A DNA stretch of 34,596 nt from Clostridiaceae bacterium (GTDB taxonomy: Bacteria > Bacillota > Clostridia > DSM-8532): contig JAAYNX010000177.1 in assembly GCA_012520615.1 (NCBI GenBank), forward strand, positions 1-34,596, read 5' to 3'. Positions 26,854 to 34,395 of this stretch are shown here, in pieces (position 1 is the stretch's first letter; the number at the start of each line of letters is the position of its first letter). Made by a program: the position numbers and the translations under genes. The notes beneath the pieces are model-generated. The model was not told the origin of the DNA and ran no database searches. It saw only the letters and a program-made list of their open reading frames with translations.

Positions 26854-28058
26854 AGCGTTATCTCCTCTCTTGAACCGTCATTTTTTATACATACGAATTT
26901 AGAAAATCCCTTGGCCGTAGCATATTTTTTGCTTTCTTCCATTCCCAACTGCATAATATCCAGCTCAGCAATACAGTCATTGGCGATTAGCTGCCTGCAA
27001 TAGTCGCCGGCAAGCTTTCTTGCATTTTTTTCATAGGTTACGAAAACCCCGGCCGATTCTTGTTCAAATTGCTTTTTCTGCCTTTCCAAAGCCATCATAA
27101 CCATATTGATTCCAAGAGAAAAGCCTGTAGCTTCACAATCCCTACCGAATTTTGCAACAAGTTTATCATAACGACCGCCGCTAAGTATGGGAAATCCCAC
27201 TCCGTAGGTATAGCCTCTGAAAACAATTCCGGTATAATAATTTAGGCTCTGTACCATCCCCAAATCCAAGGAAACATATTGGGAAAGATTGCGGTCTTCA
27301 AGTATATCCAGAACCTCTTTGATGTTTTCTATTGCCTTAGTAGCTACTTTTCCGATATCTTCATATTTGATTTCCTGAAGAATATCTTTGGAGCCAAAAA
27401 GTTTAGGAAGATCCAGAATAATTCTTTTTAACGGGTTCTTCACCTGGTGTCTGTCCATAACCTGTTCAACACCCACAAGGTTCTTCTGGTCAATAAACTC
27501 CCTGACCTCTTCTATTTCATCTTCTGAAAGACCCGATTCCTCCATTAGTCCTTTAAAAAAGCCAACCTGCCCAATATCAATCTGGAATTCATCAATTCCC
27601 GTTGCTCTTATTGTTTCGATTGCCATGGCAACTACCTCAGCATCAGCTTCGGGAGAGTTAATACCCAGAAGTTCGCATCCAGCCTGGGTAAATTCATGCT
27701 GCCTTCCCCCTCCTAATTCATCGAAGCTAAAGGTATTCCCGATATAACAGCATTTAAGAGGAAGGACCTCATCTTTGAGCTTGGTTGCGGCAATCCGAGC
27801 TACAGGAACGGTAAGGTCAGGCCTTAAAACTAGCAGACGTCCTTTAGAGTCGCAGAATTTGTACATACTTTCCTGACTAATTAAGCCTCTTTCCCCTCCA
27901 AAAGTGTCGTAAAACTCTATGGTAGGGGGCTCGATCTCTTTGTATCCGTTGAGCTTAAAAGCTTTTCTTATCTTGCTTTCAAGCACTCTTTTTTGGCTGC
28001 ATGATTCAAATAGTATATCTTGAACTCCTTCGGGTGTATAAATGTTCCATCTTCTCAT
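26850..28058 (-). CDS. hisZ: ATP phosphoribosyltransferase regulatory subunit
   Basis: A 402-residue paralogue of histidyl-tRNA synthetase that forms the hetero-octameric ATP phosphoribosyltransferase with HisG-S. The class II synthetase-like core is present ([11 protein letters not shown] near 79-89, [20 protein letters not shown]), and the C-terminal part is a shortened anticodon-binding-like domain. Position directly before short-form hisG excludes a true HisS. It is the first gene of the his operon and starts about 50 nt after the promoter. Confidence 0.94.
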   Translation of the reverse strand: MRRWNIYTPEGVQDILFESCSQKRVLESKIRKAFKLNGYKEIEPPTIEFYDTFGGERGLISQESMYKFCDSKGRLLVLRPDLTVPVARIAATKLKDEVLPLKCCYIGNTFSFDELGGGRQHEFTQAGCELLGINSPEADAEVVAMAIETIRATGIDEFQIDIGQVGFFKGLMEESGLSEDEIEEVREFIDQKNLVGVEQVMDRHQVKNPLKRIILDLPKLFGSKDILQEIKYEDIGKVATKAIENIKEVLDILEDRNLSQYVSLDLGMVQSLNYYTGIVFRGYTYGVGFPILSGGRYDKLVAKFGRDCEATGFSLGINMVMMALERQKKQFEQESAGVFVTYEKNARKLAGDYCRQLIANDCIAELDIMQLGMEESKKYATAKGFSKFVCIKNDGSREEITL

Positions 28059-28113
28059 AATTCGGGCCTCACTTTATCACTTCATCACGTTAATGTGCTA
28101 AATTACAAACTTT

Positions 28114-28142
28114 ATTTTATATGTTTATTCACCGTCTGTCAA
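28114..28142 (-). promoter_or_regulatory. Promoter of the his operon
   Basis: On the minus strand TTGACA (28137-28142) and TAAAAT (28114-28119) are 17 nt apart. The leader to hisZ is about 50 nt, too short for a T-box or an attenuator peptide with terminator. Control must act at the promoter or elsewhere. Confidence 0.78.
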
Positions 28143-28149
28143 TAGGGTT

Positions 28150-28186
28150 ACAATGTGTTTTAGGACAAGAGAACCTAGACTTGTCT
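28150..28186. other. Imperfect hairpin at the ftsX stop
   Basis: TTAGGACAAG and CTTGTCTAA (around 28161-28186) pair with one bulge at the end of ftsX. No T-run follows on the minus strand, so termination here is uncertain. Confidence 0.3.
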
Positions 28187-29062
28187 AACAGAAGACAAGC
28201 CAAAGAGGCTTCCTACCATTCCGAGAATGAGACTCACACTTATGAGAACTGTTGTAACCCCTAGCACCAGGCTACCCTCCGGCGGCAGAGGAATAAAGGG
28301 AATCGTACCCCCTATGGCTATATAACCCTGATGAATCACCAGTGACATGATAAAAGTAGCTATCAGCCCTGCCCCAACGGTTATCAGCAAACCTACGCAA
28401 ACAAAGGGAAAGCCGATGAACATACGGGATGCTCCTAAAAGATGCAACGTTTTTATTTGATCTCTGTTATTGTAAATTCCCTGCCGAATCATATGAGAAA
28501 TAATGATTACAGTGGTTATGCCCACAGCAACGATAACAAGATAGCCAACAACATGTATACCATTTATTATGCTGTTAATGCTCTCTAAAACCCCTCTATT
28601 GTCTCTGACAAACTCAATTTCCTTAAAACCTTCCACCTTTTCGACTATAGAATCTATCATGCCGGGATTAATCCTTATTTCTATGTAGGCTTTAAAAGGA
28701 TTTTCCTCGAAAAGCTCCAAAACACCCGCATCATTAGCAAGAATTTGTTCCATCCTATTATAGGCTTCCGCTTCATTAACTAACCTGACACTTATAACGC
28801 CATCCAGTTTATCTATACTATCAACCAAGCCGAGTACCCCATTTTCATTCACATCTTCGTGATAAAATGCACTTATTTCAGCTTCCTCTTCTAACATAGT
28901 TACTAGACGGGACGCAATGCTCCAGCCTGTTACCACTGATGCCAGCAAAAACAAAACCAGAACAGTGCCCAAGAATGTAAAAATGTTCGAGAGAGAATTT
29001 AGGCGAATAATCCTACCAGCTTCTTTAAAAAAATAATCCAAATTCATCATGAACTTTTTCAT
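28175..29062 (-). CDS. ftsX: Cell-division protein FtsX
   Basis: A 295-residue permease-like subunit of the FtsEX complex, which transmits ATP hydrolysis by FtsE across the membrane to activate peptidoglycan hydrolases at the division site. There are four membrane segments (about 25-47, 170-192, 217-243 and 268-291). A large extracytoplasmic domain lies between the first two (about 50-165), where the coiled-coil partner docks in known systems. The start overlaps the ftsE stop (ATGA). The gene closes a three-gene unit. Confidence 0.95.
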   Translation of the reverse strand: MKKFMMNLDYFFKEAGRIIRLNSLSNIFTFLGTVLVLFLLASVVTGWSIASRLVTMLEEEAEISAFYHEDVNENGVLGLVDSIDKLDGVISVRLVNEAEAYNRMEQILANDAGVLELFEENPFKAYIEIRINPGMIDSIVEKVEGFKEIEFVRDNRGVLESINSIINGIHVVGYLVIVAVGITTVIIISHMIRQGIYNNRDQIKTLHLLGASRMFIGFPFVCVGLLITVGAGLIATFIMSLVIHQGYIAIGGTIPFIPLPPEGSLVLGVTTVLISVSLILGMVGSLFGLSSVRQV

Positions 29063-29736
29063 ATGCCATCACCCCGCTTTTCTACCGAAATAGTGCCCTG
29101 AGACATCCGTATGATGGTGGTGTTTTTTTGGCTTTCAATCAAATGAGTTGCATGTGTTGTCACAACAACTGATGTGTTTTGCTGCTGAAAAGAAGATAAA
29201 ATATTAAGAATGTTAACAGCATTATCCTGGTCCAAATTACCAGTGGGTTCATCAGCTAAAATCAATCCCGGTTTTCTGGCAATGGCTCTTGCAATAGCCA
29301 CTCTCTGCGCCTCTCCCCATGACAGGTTTTCTACCATCGAATGAGACTTATGAGATAGCCCTACCTTTTTAAGGGCATCAATTGCATATTCCCTCATTTC
29401 TTTACGAGAAAATTCAAGAAACCTGATTCCCATCAAAACATTTTCCAGTGCGCTCCTACCGGGAACAAGCTTAAGCTCTTGAAAAACCGGCCCCACCCTC
29501 TGGCGTAGGCATCGAATATCCTTTGACTTTAATTCAGAAAGAGTTTTATCCAGAACCTTTACCGTACCTGAGGTTGGATTTTCCATTCCCATAATAAGCT
29601 TCAATAAGCTGGTTTTCCCCGATCCGCTCGGGCCTGTAATATAGACGAGTTCACCGCTACCTATGGTTAAATCAATATTATTTAACGCAAGTGTTCCATC
29701 TCCATATCTTAACGATACTTCTTTTAGTTCAATCAT
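29059..29736 (-). CDS. ftsE: Cell-division ATPase FtsE
   Basis: A 225-residue ABC ATPase partnering FtsX. Walker A GPSGSGKT is at 35-42, the FtsE-like VGPVFQELKLVPGRSALENV segment follows, the signature is LSWGE at 138-142 (canonical LSGGE), and Walker B LILADEPTGNLD starts at 158. ATG 29736 has GAGGA about 8 nt upstream. A longer GTG start at 29751 overlaps that ribosome site and is rejected. It follows the secreted coiled-coil gene by about 20 nt. Confidence 0.95.
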   Translation of the reverse strand: MIELKEVSLRYGDGTLALNNIDLTIGSGELVYITGPSGSGKTSLLKLIMGMENPTSGTVKVLDKTLSELKSKDIRCLRQRVGPVFQELKLVPGRSALENVLMGIRFLEFSRKEMREYAIDALKKVGLSHKSHSMVENLSWGEAQRVAIARAIARKPGLILADEPTGNLDQDNAVNILNILSSFQQQNTSVVVTTHATHLIESQKNTTIIRMSQGTISVEKRGDGI

Positions 29737-29757
29737 GCCGTTATTCCTCACTTTTCC

Positions 29758-30864
29758 CTAAAAAAAAGGCTTCACTTTAAACTCAATAAAACCATCCTTC
29801 ATCTCTACAGATTGAATGCTGATATCGCCTATAAGTTCACTAAAATCAATCAACAAATAGCCATTGCGAAACAATTCTTCTATAGATGCCTTCTCCAGCT
29901 TCATACCATAGAAAGTTCCTTCTGTTATTGCAAATTTTAAAACACTTTTACTTTCAACAGCCATAGTGCCGCGCAATAACAACTGATTTTCAGGAACTTC
30001 AATCTGTATTCTTTCAGGACTTATATCAAAAACCATTTCCGGAAGCTTCGTATCCTTTTTTATAATCTCATTGATTAAAGTCTCGGAAACAGAACCTCTT
30101 ACAGATAAGAAGTCAAAGCCTAAGTTAAAATCCTCCACTTGGAGATTCGATTCATAAAACACTCTGGAAAATTCTTTTGATACATTGGAGAATAGTGCCT
30201 TAGCTTCACTCCACGATTGATCTAGCTGGTTTAATTGATCCTGATATTTCTTTCTTTCTTCTGATAGAGATGCTAGAAATTCTTCCTGTTCCTGCTTTAA
30301 TTGAAGTTTTTGGTTCAGGGCTAGTTGTAAATCTTCTCTATTCCTTTCCAGTAAAGCTTTATTGGATACCAACGTTTCTCGTTCAGATATTAATGCGTCT
30401 TTTTCTTTTTCAATGGTTTGAAGCATTTCGCCCGTATTGTGTGATAGAGTTCTGAGGACATTCAGCCTTTTTATAAAATCTGTGAGATTTTCTGCTGATA
30501 ATAGAATTTCAAGAGATGATGCAGGCCCGTTTTTTTGATATACTACCAATACTTGTTCCAATATCTCGAGCTGCTTGTCGTAATCTTCTTGCCGCTTTGT
30601 AATATCCGTTTCGGTCGCAGAAATTTCTTTTTCTAAGGATTCAGTTTGTCGCTGCAATTCTTCTGATATTCTGTTCATCTCATCTATTTGTTGCGAAAGA
30701 AAAAAAAGCTCCTCTAAAACAGCCTTCTCCTCAATTGAGATCTCTTCAAGGTCTTGTTGAGGATTGGAAATAATATCCGTTCGTCCCGACACCGCAACTA
30801 TAGATATTAAGGTAAAGCATAATATAAATATGAGACCAGTCATGGATCTTTTCAGTTTAACCAT
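29758..30864 (-). CDS. PcsB-like coiled-coil FtsEX partner without hydrolase domain
   Basis: A 368-residue secreted protein. It has a signal peptide (about 1-27), a long coiled coil (about 35-230), and a C-terminal beta-rich domain (about 245-368). The segment 109-137, YQKNGPASSLEILLSAEN followed by LTDFIKRLNVL, is the hallmark of PcsB/CwlO/EnvC coiled coils that FtsEX controls. In those proteins a CHAP, NlpC/P60 or LytM hydrolase domain follows; here no Cys-His or HxH catalytic motif is visible. The C-terminal strands (LLLRGTMAVES, FEFKVKPFF-type end) instead recall lipid-binding DUF2993-like folds, a tentative comparison. Position directly before ftsE-ftsX supports a role with that complex. 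AGGAGG lies only 1 nt from the ATG, unusually close. Confidence 0.85.
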   Translation of the reverse strand: MVKLKRSMTGLIFILCFTLISIVAVSGRTDIISNPQQDLEEISIEEKAVLEELFFLSQQIDEMNRISEELQRQTESLEKEISATETDITKRQEDYDKQLEILEQVLVVYQKNGPASSLEILLSAENLTDFIKRLNVLRTLSHNTGEMLQTIEKEKDALISERETLVSNKALLERNREDLQLALNQKLQLKQEQEEFLASLSEERKKYQDQLNQLDQSWSEAKALFSNVSKEFSRVFYESNLQVEDFNLGFDFLSVRGSVSETLINEIIKKDTKLPEMVFDISPERIQIEVPENQLLLRGTMAVESKSVLKFAITEGTFYGMKLEKASIEELFRNGYLLIDFSELIGDISIQSVEMKDGFIEFKVKPFF

Positions 30865-30977
30865 GCCTCCTCAAACAGAATAGTTTAATACAATACATGC
30901 TAATTCGAATAATTTCTTATCTATTATAACATGGAAGAGTTGCATTATAGGAGTACTAATACAATGGCACATAAAAA

Positions 30978-31086
30978 GGAACCTCCAGCCATATCATGCG
31001 TAAATCAAAAGTATTATTACAAGCGGCTTCGGGTATCTTTTGGATTGAATTCCCGAGGGGCACGCATGACATCGGCTAAAGGTTCC
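30978..31086. ncRNA. Candidate structured RNA with pseudoknot
   Basis: Nested pairings are GGAACCT/AGGTTCC (30978-30984, 31080-31086), AGCC/GGCT (30987-30990, 31074-31077) and ATGCGT/ACGCAT (30996-31001, 31062-31067). Inside, CTTCGGG/CCCGAGG (31027-31033, 31052-31058) forms a hairpin whose loop CTTTTGGATT (31037-31046) can pair with AATCAAAAG (31003-31011), a pseudoknot. A U-G pair favours the plus strand. On the minus strand the outer stem is followed by TTTTT, so a complex terminator for the flotillin operon is the alternative. No known RNA class was recognised. Confidence 0.5.
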
Positions 31087-31122
31087 ATGGTGTAAATTCG
31101 TAGCAATTAGTTTATATAATTT

Positions 31123-32562
31123 TTAAGCCTCGACTTTAGACAAATCTTCCTCTTTTGTTTCTGAGACAACAGAACCGTCATCTTTTATGTCGTCCCCTTG
31201 TCTATTATCCTTGCCTAGGTACTCAGGCAGTTCCATGCCTGCCATTTTAAACATCTCATTCATAGGAGGTATGGACTTAAGCATTCCAGAAAGAAAGTTT
31301 GCCGTTGCCGGAGTTCCTTCGTTACCTCCCATGCTGTCCCATACAGTAACCTTATCAATCTTAATGCCCTTGATAGCTTCGACCTGTACCTTCATTAACT
31401 GTTCCATCTTGTCGGCCAGCATCATACGTGTCGCATTAAGAGCGTCACCACCGGCTGCCTGCACTAATTCGCCATAACCTAAAGCCTGTTTAGTCAAGAG
31501 TTCCTGCATACCCCGAGCTTCAGCTTCCATCTTCAAGTAAATAGCATCTGCTTGACCTTTTGCAATTCTTCTGGTTTGCTCCGCTTGGGCTTCAGCCTCA
31601 AGCTCCAGCTTCCTCTTCTGAATCTCAGCCTGAACAAGTACGTCAGCTTCAAGTGTTGCCTTTTCACGGGCAGCACGCGCAGCTTCTGCTTCCTGCTCTG
31701 CTGCATACGCTTCCTGTAACGCTTTAGCTTGTGCAATTTTTTCAGCAGCTGTTGCTCTTCTCAATGCTTCTGCTTCAAGTTCACGAAGTGTTGCGTTGGA
31801 CTGAGAAACTTGTGCTCTGGATTCGTTTTCACCCTTAATTGCTTCTGAGTCTGCGGCTGCGACCTGTATTCTTTGGTCACGTTTGGCATTTGCCTCACCT
31901 ATTGAACCATCTCTATCCTGCTCAGCAACAGATTTTTTTGCATCATTTATAGCCTTTGCTGCAGCTTCCTTACCAAGAGCCACTATGTAACCCGACTCAT
32001 CGGTAATGTCTGTTACGTTTACGTTAATTAGACGAAGACCGATTTTCTTAAGCTCTGACTCCACGTTACCTGATACTGCTTCTAAAAACTTATCACGGTC
32101 AGTATTTATTTCCTCGATATCCATTGTTGCAATCACTAACCGCAATTGTCCGAAAATTATGTCCTTAGCTAGCTCCTGAATTTGTACCAGCTTAAGTCCG
32201 AGTAAACGCTCAGCGGCATTTTGCATAACACCGTTTTCGGTTGAAATACCAACAGTAAAACTGGACGGTACATCAATACGAATATTCTGTCGGCTTAAAG
32301 CATTTCTCAAGTCAACACTGATTGACATTGGTGTCAAATCCAAGTACTCATAGGATTGGAATACGGGCCATATAAAAGCTGCTCCACCGTGGATACACCT
32401 AGCAGAGATTGCTGACCCATCTTTGGATGTTCCTACCTTACCGTAGATAACCATGATCCTATCGGAGGGGCATCTCCGATACCTAGATACAATGAACATG
32501 AACATAGACAAAACTAAAATCACGCTGACACCAATAAGAATAAAACCTGAGTCAAATGGCAT
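31123..32562 (-). CDS. floT: Flotillin (FloT/YuaG-like)
   Basis: A 479-residue membrane-associated scaffold. One N-terminal membrane segment (about 8-26) is followed by an SPFH/PHB domain (about 30-200, including VRLINVNVTDITDESGY-type text), then an alanine/glutamate-rich coiled coil (about 220-350) with the EA repeats typical of flotillins. The C-terminal oligomerisation region and an acidic tail come last. Flotillins organise ordered membrane domains and influence secretion and signalling. AAGGAGG lies 7 nt before the ATG. The NfeD-like partner is upstream, separated by 168 nt that hold a hairpin repeat. The shorter flotillin FloA (about 330 residues) is excluded by length. Confidence 0.93.
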   Translation of the reverse strand: MPFDSGFILIGVSVILVLSMFMFIVSRYRRCPSDRIMVIYGKVGTSKDGSAISARCIHGGAAFIWPVFQSYEYLDLTPMSISVDLRNALSRQNIRIDVPSSFTVGISTENGVMQNAAERLLGLKLVQIQELAKDIIFGQLRLVIATMDIEEINTDRDKFLEAVSGNVESELKKIGLRLINVNVTDITDESGYIVALGKEAAAKAINDAKKSVAEQDRDGSIGEANAKRDQRIQVAAADSEAIKGENESRAQVSQSNATLRELEAEALRRATAAEKIAQAKALQEAYAAEQEAEAARAAREKATLEADVLVQAEIQKRKLELEAEAQAEQTRRIAKGQADAIYLKMEAEARGMQELLTKQALGYGELVQAAGGDALNATRMMLADKMEQLMKVQVEAIKGIKIDKVTVWDSMGGNEGTPATANFLSGMLKSIPPMNEMFKMAGMELPEYLGKDNRQGDDIKDDGSVVSETKEEDLSKVEA

Positions 32563-32588
32563 AATTGGACCTCCTTATAATTCTTTTT

Positions 32589-32619
32589 CTCTAACGAGAA
32601 TGTATATTTACCCCACCTC
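32589..32619 (-). repeat. AGGTGGGG companion module, copy B
   Basis: On the minus strand this begins GAGGTGGGG and contains ATTCTCGTTA. It aligns with 23643-23673 beside repeat copy A with one gap. Here it is downstream of the hairpin core and separated from it by about 50 nt, whereas at copy A it is directly upstream. Confidence 0.6.
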
Positions 32620-32670
32620 TTTAATGGTAGGTTGGGTTCACTATCACAGGCGGGGTTATCTTCCCCACCT

Positions 32671-32730
32671 CGAGTTTCAACGACTCGGGACCTGTTCGAA
32701 ATCTTTGATTTTGGTAACGGGTGAGGTCGT
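32671..32730 (+). repeat. Hairpin repeat copy B between NfeD-like and flotillin genes
   Basis: This 60-nt core matches the complement of 23674-23733 at 53 of 60 positions. The outer stem is ACGAC/GTCGT here but ATGAC/GTCAT in copy A, a compensatory T-A to C-G change. Read on the plus strand, ACCTGTT and AACGGGT pair with one T-G wobble, and CGAAATC pairs with GATTTTG, also with one wobble. The core abuts the stop codon of the NfeD-like gene. Confidence 0.85.
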
Positions 32731-33459
32731 TTAAATAATCTCCTTAGGGACATTATCCTTTGGTATTTCCGTTGGCACTACTAATAGCACACCTTCGGAT
32801 TCAACACCTTGAACTGTAATTTTTTCACCTGTTTTTAAAGTGCGTTCTCTATCTGTGACCGCATTAACCTCAGTCAGCCTGTCTTGAATAATAACGATTA
32901 CTTTTCCGACACCGCTTTTTAACGGTGGTATGGGTATGTACACTTCACCTGTTACTCCTATTGCATTATCCAGAACAATATTACCTTTTTGTTGAAGCCG
33001 CAATACTGTTCTTAATGACCACGCTACGAAATAAAGCGCCATCCACCCTGCCAGAAGAGCTAGCAAAACAGCTCCAGGTATGGGTACTCCCCATCCGATG
33101 GCAGCAACACCCATCCAACCTCCTATCGAAAGGAATCCTATAATACCTCTCAAGGTAAACAGCCTTAAAGAATCTGCCTTGCTGCCGGCATCATCACCGT
33201 GTTCATCGATATTACTTAGATGATCATCGTAAATGTCATGGGGCTGGTCATCTGCTATATCATCGGGTATCCCGTCGTCAAAGTCGGTATCCAAATCGCC
33301 ATCGGCGAAATCATCAGCGCCGTCTAAACCATCGGCCCCAACCCCCTGAACAAACCCGAAAAATGACATAACAAACTGAAAAATCATAATCATTGTTGCA
33401 GGAATAGCAATATAGGCAAAAGCCTGCTGCAGCCCCGTCATCTCATTCCACCAGTCCAT
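32731..33459 (-). CDS. NfeD-like membrane protein (YuaF type)
   Basis: A 242-residue partner of flotillin. Predicted membrane segments are at about 14-36, 103-122 and 127-150, followed by a C-terminal OB-fold (about 160-235, starting DNAIGVTGEVYIPIPPLKSG) typical of NfeD proteins. No ClpP-like protease domain is present, so it is the short form. Between the first two membrane segments lies an unusual aspartate-rich stretch (43-96) with 21 Asp. GGGAGG precedes the ATG by 5 nt. It follows the DUF1836 gene by 13 nt and precedes the flotillin gene, as yuaF precedes yuaG in Bacillus. Confidence 0.9.
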   Translation of the reverse strand: MDWWNEMTGLQQAFAYIAIPATMIMIFQFVMSFFGFVQGVGADGLDGADDFADGDLDTDFDDGIPDDIADDQPHDIYDDHLSNIDEHGDDAGSKADSLRLFTLRGIIGFLSIGGWMGVAAIGWGVPIPGAVLLALLAGWMALYFVAWSLRTVLRLQQKGNIVLDNAIGVTGEVYIPIPPLKSGVGKVIVIIQDRLTEVNAVTDRERTLKTGEKITVQGVESEGVLLVVPTEIPKDNVPKEII

Positions 33460-33472
33460 GTTATCCTCCCTT

Positions 33473-34024
33473 CTATGTGTGGATTTTCCCTATCAAATGA
33501 TCCGCATATCTTTTAAAATACGCAGACTCCCATGCACATATAATAATTTTTAGCACCAACTCCAGCTTTTCCTTTGCGCCCGGGCAGGGTTCATTATAAT
33601 TTTTTAAATATTCATCTATTCTTATGAACAGCTTCTTGATATCAATAATCTCATCTTTCTCCGCCGGTATTAGTATATCGCACAAACATTTATAAATATC
33701 ACTATCATCCATAATGTCGTCAGCGTTATCCAAGAGGTCTCCGTTGGCGTGACTAAGTATTTTCGCTATTTTTTCGAGGGCCAATGTCTCACGTAGCATA
33801 TTTATCAATATGATACGTGCCGTCTGACTTTTTGAATACTTTCGGCCGACTGGCGGATTTAAATATCCCCGCTTAATCCAGTTGTGCACAGCTCCCGCTT
33901 CCAATCCTGTTATTTCACAAACTTGGGATAGGGTAATGCCTCCGGTAAAAGTAAAAATTCCTTGCAGCAGAGGCACATCGGATACAGGAACCTGTGTTCC
34001 CGGAAAGTTTTTTTGCAATATCAT
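33473..34024 (-). CDS. DUF1836 helix-turn-helix protein
   Basis: A 183-residue protein with a MerR-like DNA-binding segment (TLSQVCEITGLEAGAVHNWIKRGYLNPPVGRKYSK, about residues 31-65), then helices typical of the DUF1836 family found in Clostridia. The biochemical function of the family is not established. The upstream in-frame ATG at 34051 is separated from ATG 34024 by a run of G residues that forms the ribosome site, so the shorter start is chosen. It heads an operon with the NfeD-like and flotillin genes, suggesting it may regulate them; this is inference. Confidence 0.8.
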   Translation of the reverse strand: MILQKNFPGTQVPVSDVPLLQGIFTFTGGITLSQVCEITGLEAGAVHNWIKRGYLNPPVGRKYSKSQTARIILINMLRETLALEKIAKILSHANGDLLDNADDIMDDSDIYKCLCDILIPAEKDEIIDIKKLFIRIDEYLKNYNEPCPGAKEKLELVLKIIICAWESAYFKRYADHLIGKIHT

Positions 34025-34070
34025 ATTGATTCCCCCCCCATTAGATGTCATCAGCTAACCCGATACCATG

Positions 34071-34099
34071 ATTATAATATATAGTCATATGATTGTAAA
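34071..34099 (-). promoter_or_regulatory. Promoter of the DUF1836-NfeD-flotillin operon
   Basis: On the minus strand TTTACA (34094-34099) and TATAAT (34071-34076) are 17 nt apart, 47 nt before the DUF1836 start. Confidence 0.75.
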
Positions 34100-34234
34100 T
34101 AGTATTCATTTGAATTTATTACATTATCATTGCTTTACTACCCCAAAAAATTTAATATACCTCCTCCTCTCTTACTTTTTCACTTATTTTCTAGCTGATT
34201 CTTAATATTTCATTAATCTACTCATGAAACAGAT

Positions 34235-34259
34235 AAAAAAAGACCCACAAAAGTGGGTC
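34235..34259 (-). terminator. Terminator of the small basic protein gene
   Basis: GACCCAC and GTGGGTC form a perfect 7-bp stem with a TTTT loop on the minus strand, followed by TTTTTTT. It lies 7 nt past the stop of the 42-codon gene. Confidence 0.88.
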
Positions 34260-34266
34260 AGTCAGA

Positions 34267-34395
34267 TCAACCATTTTTTTGCTTTGCTCGTTTGGTGTCA
34301 TGACCTGTTCCGGGTACCGGTTCTCCCCGATTATCCTTAGGCGGGTCGGTGTCCGGAAACCTCTTTTCATTGTATTTATGCTTTTTTGCCGACAT
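34267..34395 (-). CDS. Small basic protein, 42 residues
   Basis: A short frame, ATG 34395 to TGA 34267, has an AGGAGGGAG ribosome site 4-9 nt upstream and a strong terminator just after the stop, which together make it a convincing gene. The product is very hydrophilic and rich in Lys, Arg, Pro and Asp (begins MSAKKHKYNEKRFPDTDPP, ends RAKQKNG). It has no membrane segment, no cysteine and no recognisable domain. The PxDNxGxPxPxxG spacing loosely recalls small spore-associated proteins such as SspP, which is only a weak pattern similarity. A longer overlapping frame on the same strand is in another reading frame and lacks a ribosome site. Confidence 0.72.
   Translation of the reverse strand: MSAKKHKYNEKRFPDTDPPKDNRGEPVPGTGHDTKRAKQKNG

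Noticed and set aside
26850-28058. Histidyl-tRNA synthetase
   Set aside because: Context immediately before short-form hisG with an ATGA overlap, and the shortened C-terminal domain, indicate HisZ.
28059-28174. T-box or attenuator control of the his operon
   Set aside because: The promoter lies about 55-85 nt before hisZ, leaving a leader of about 50 nt with no T-box motif, specifier loop or terminator hairpin.
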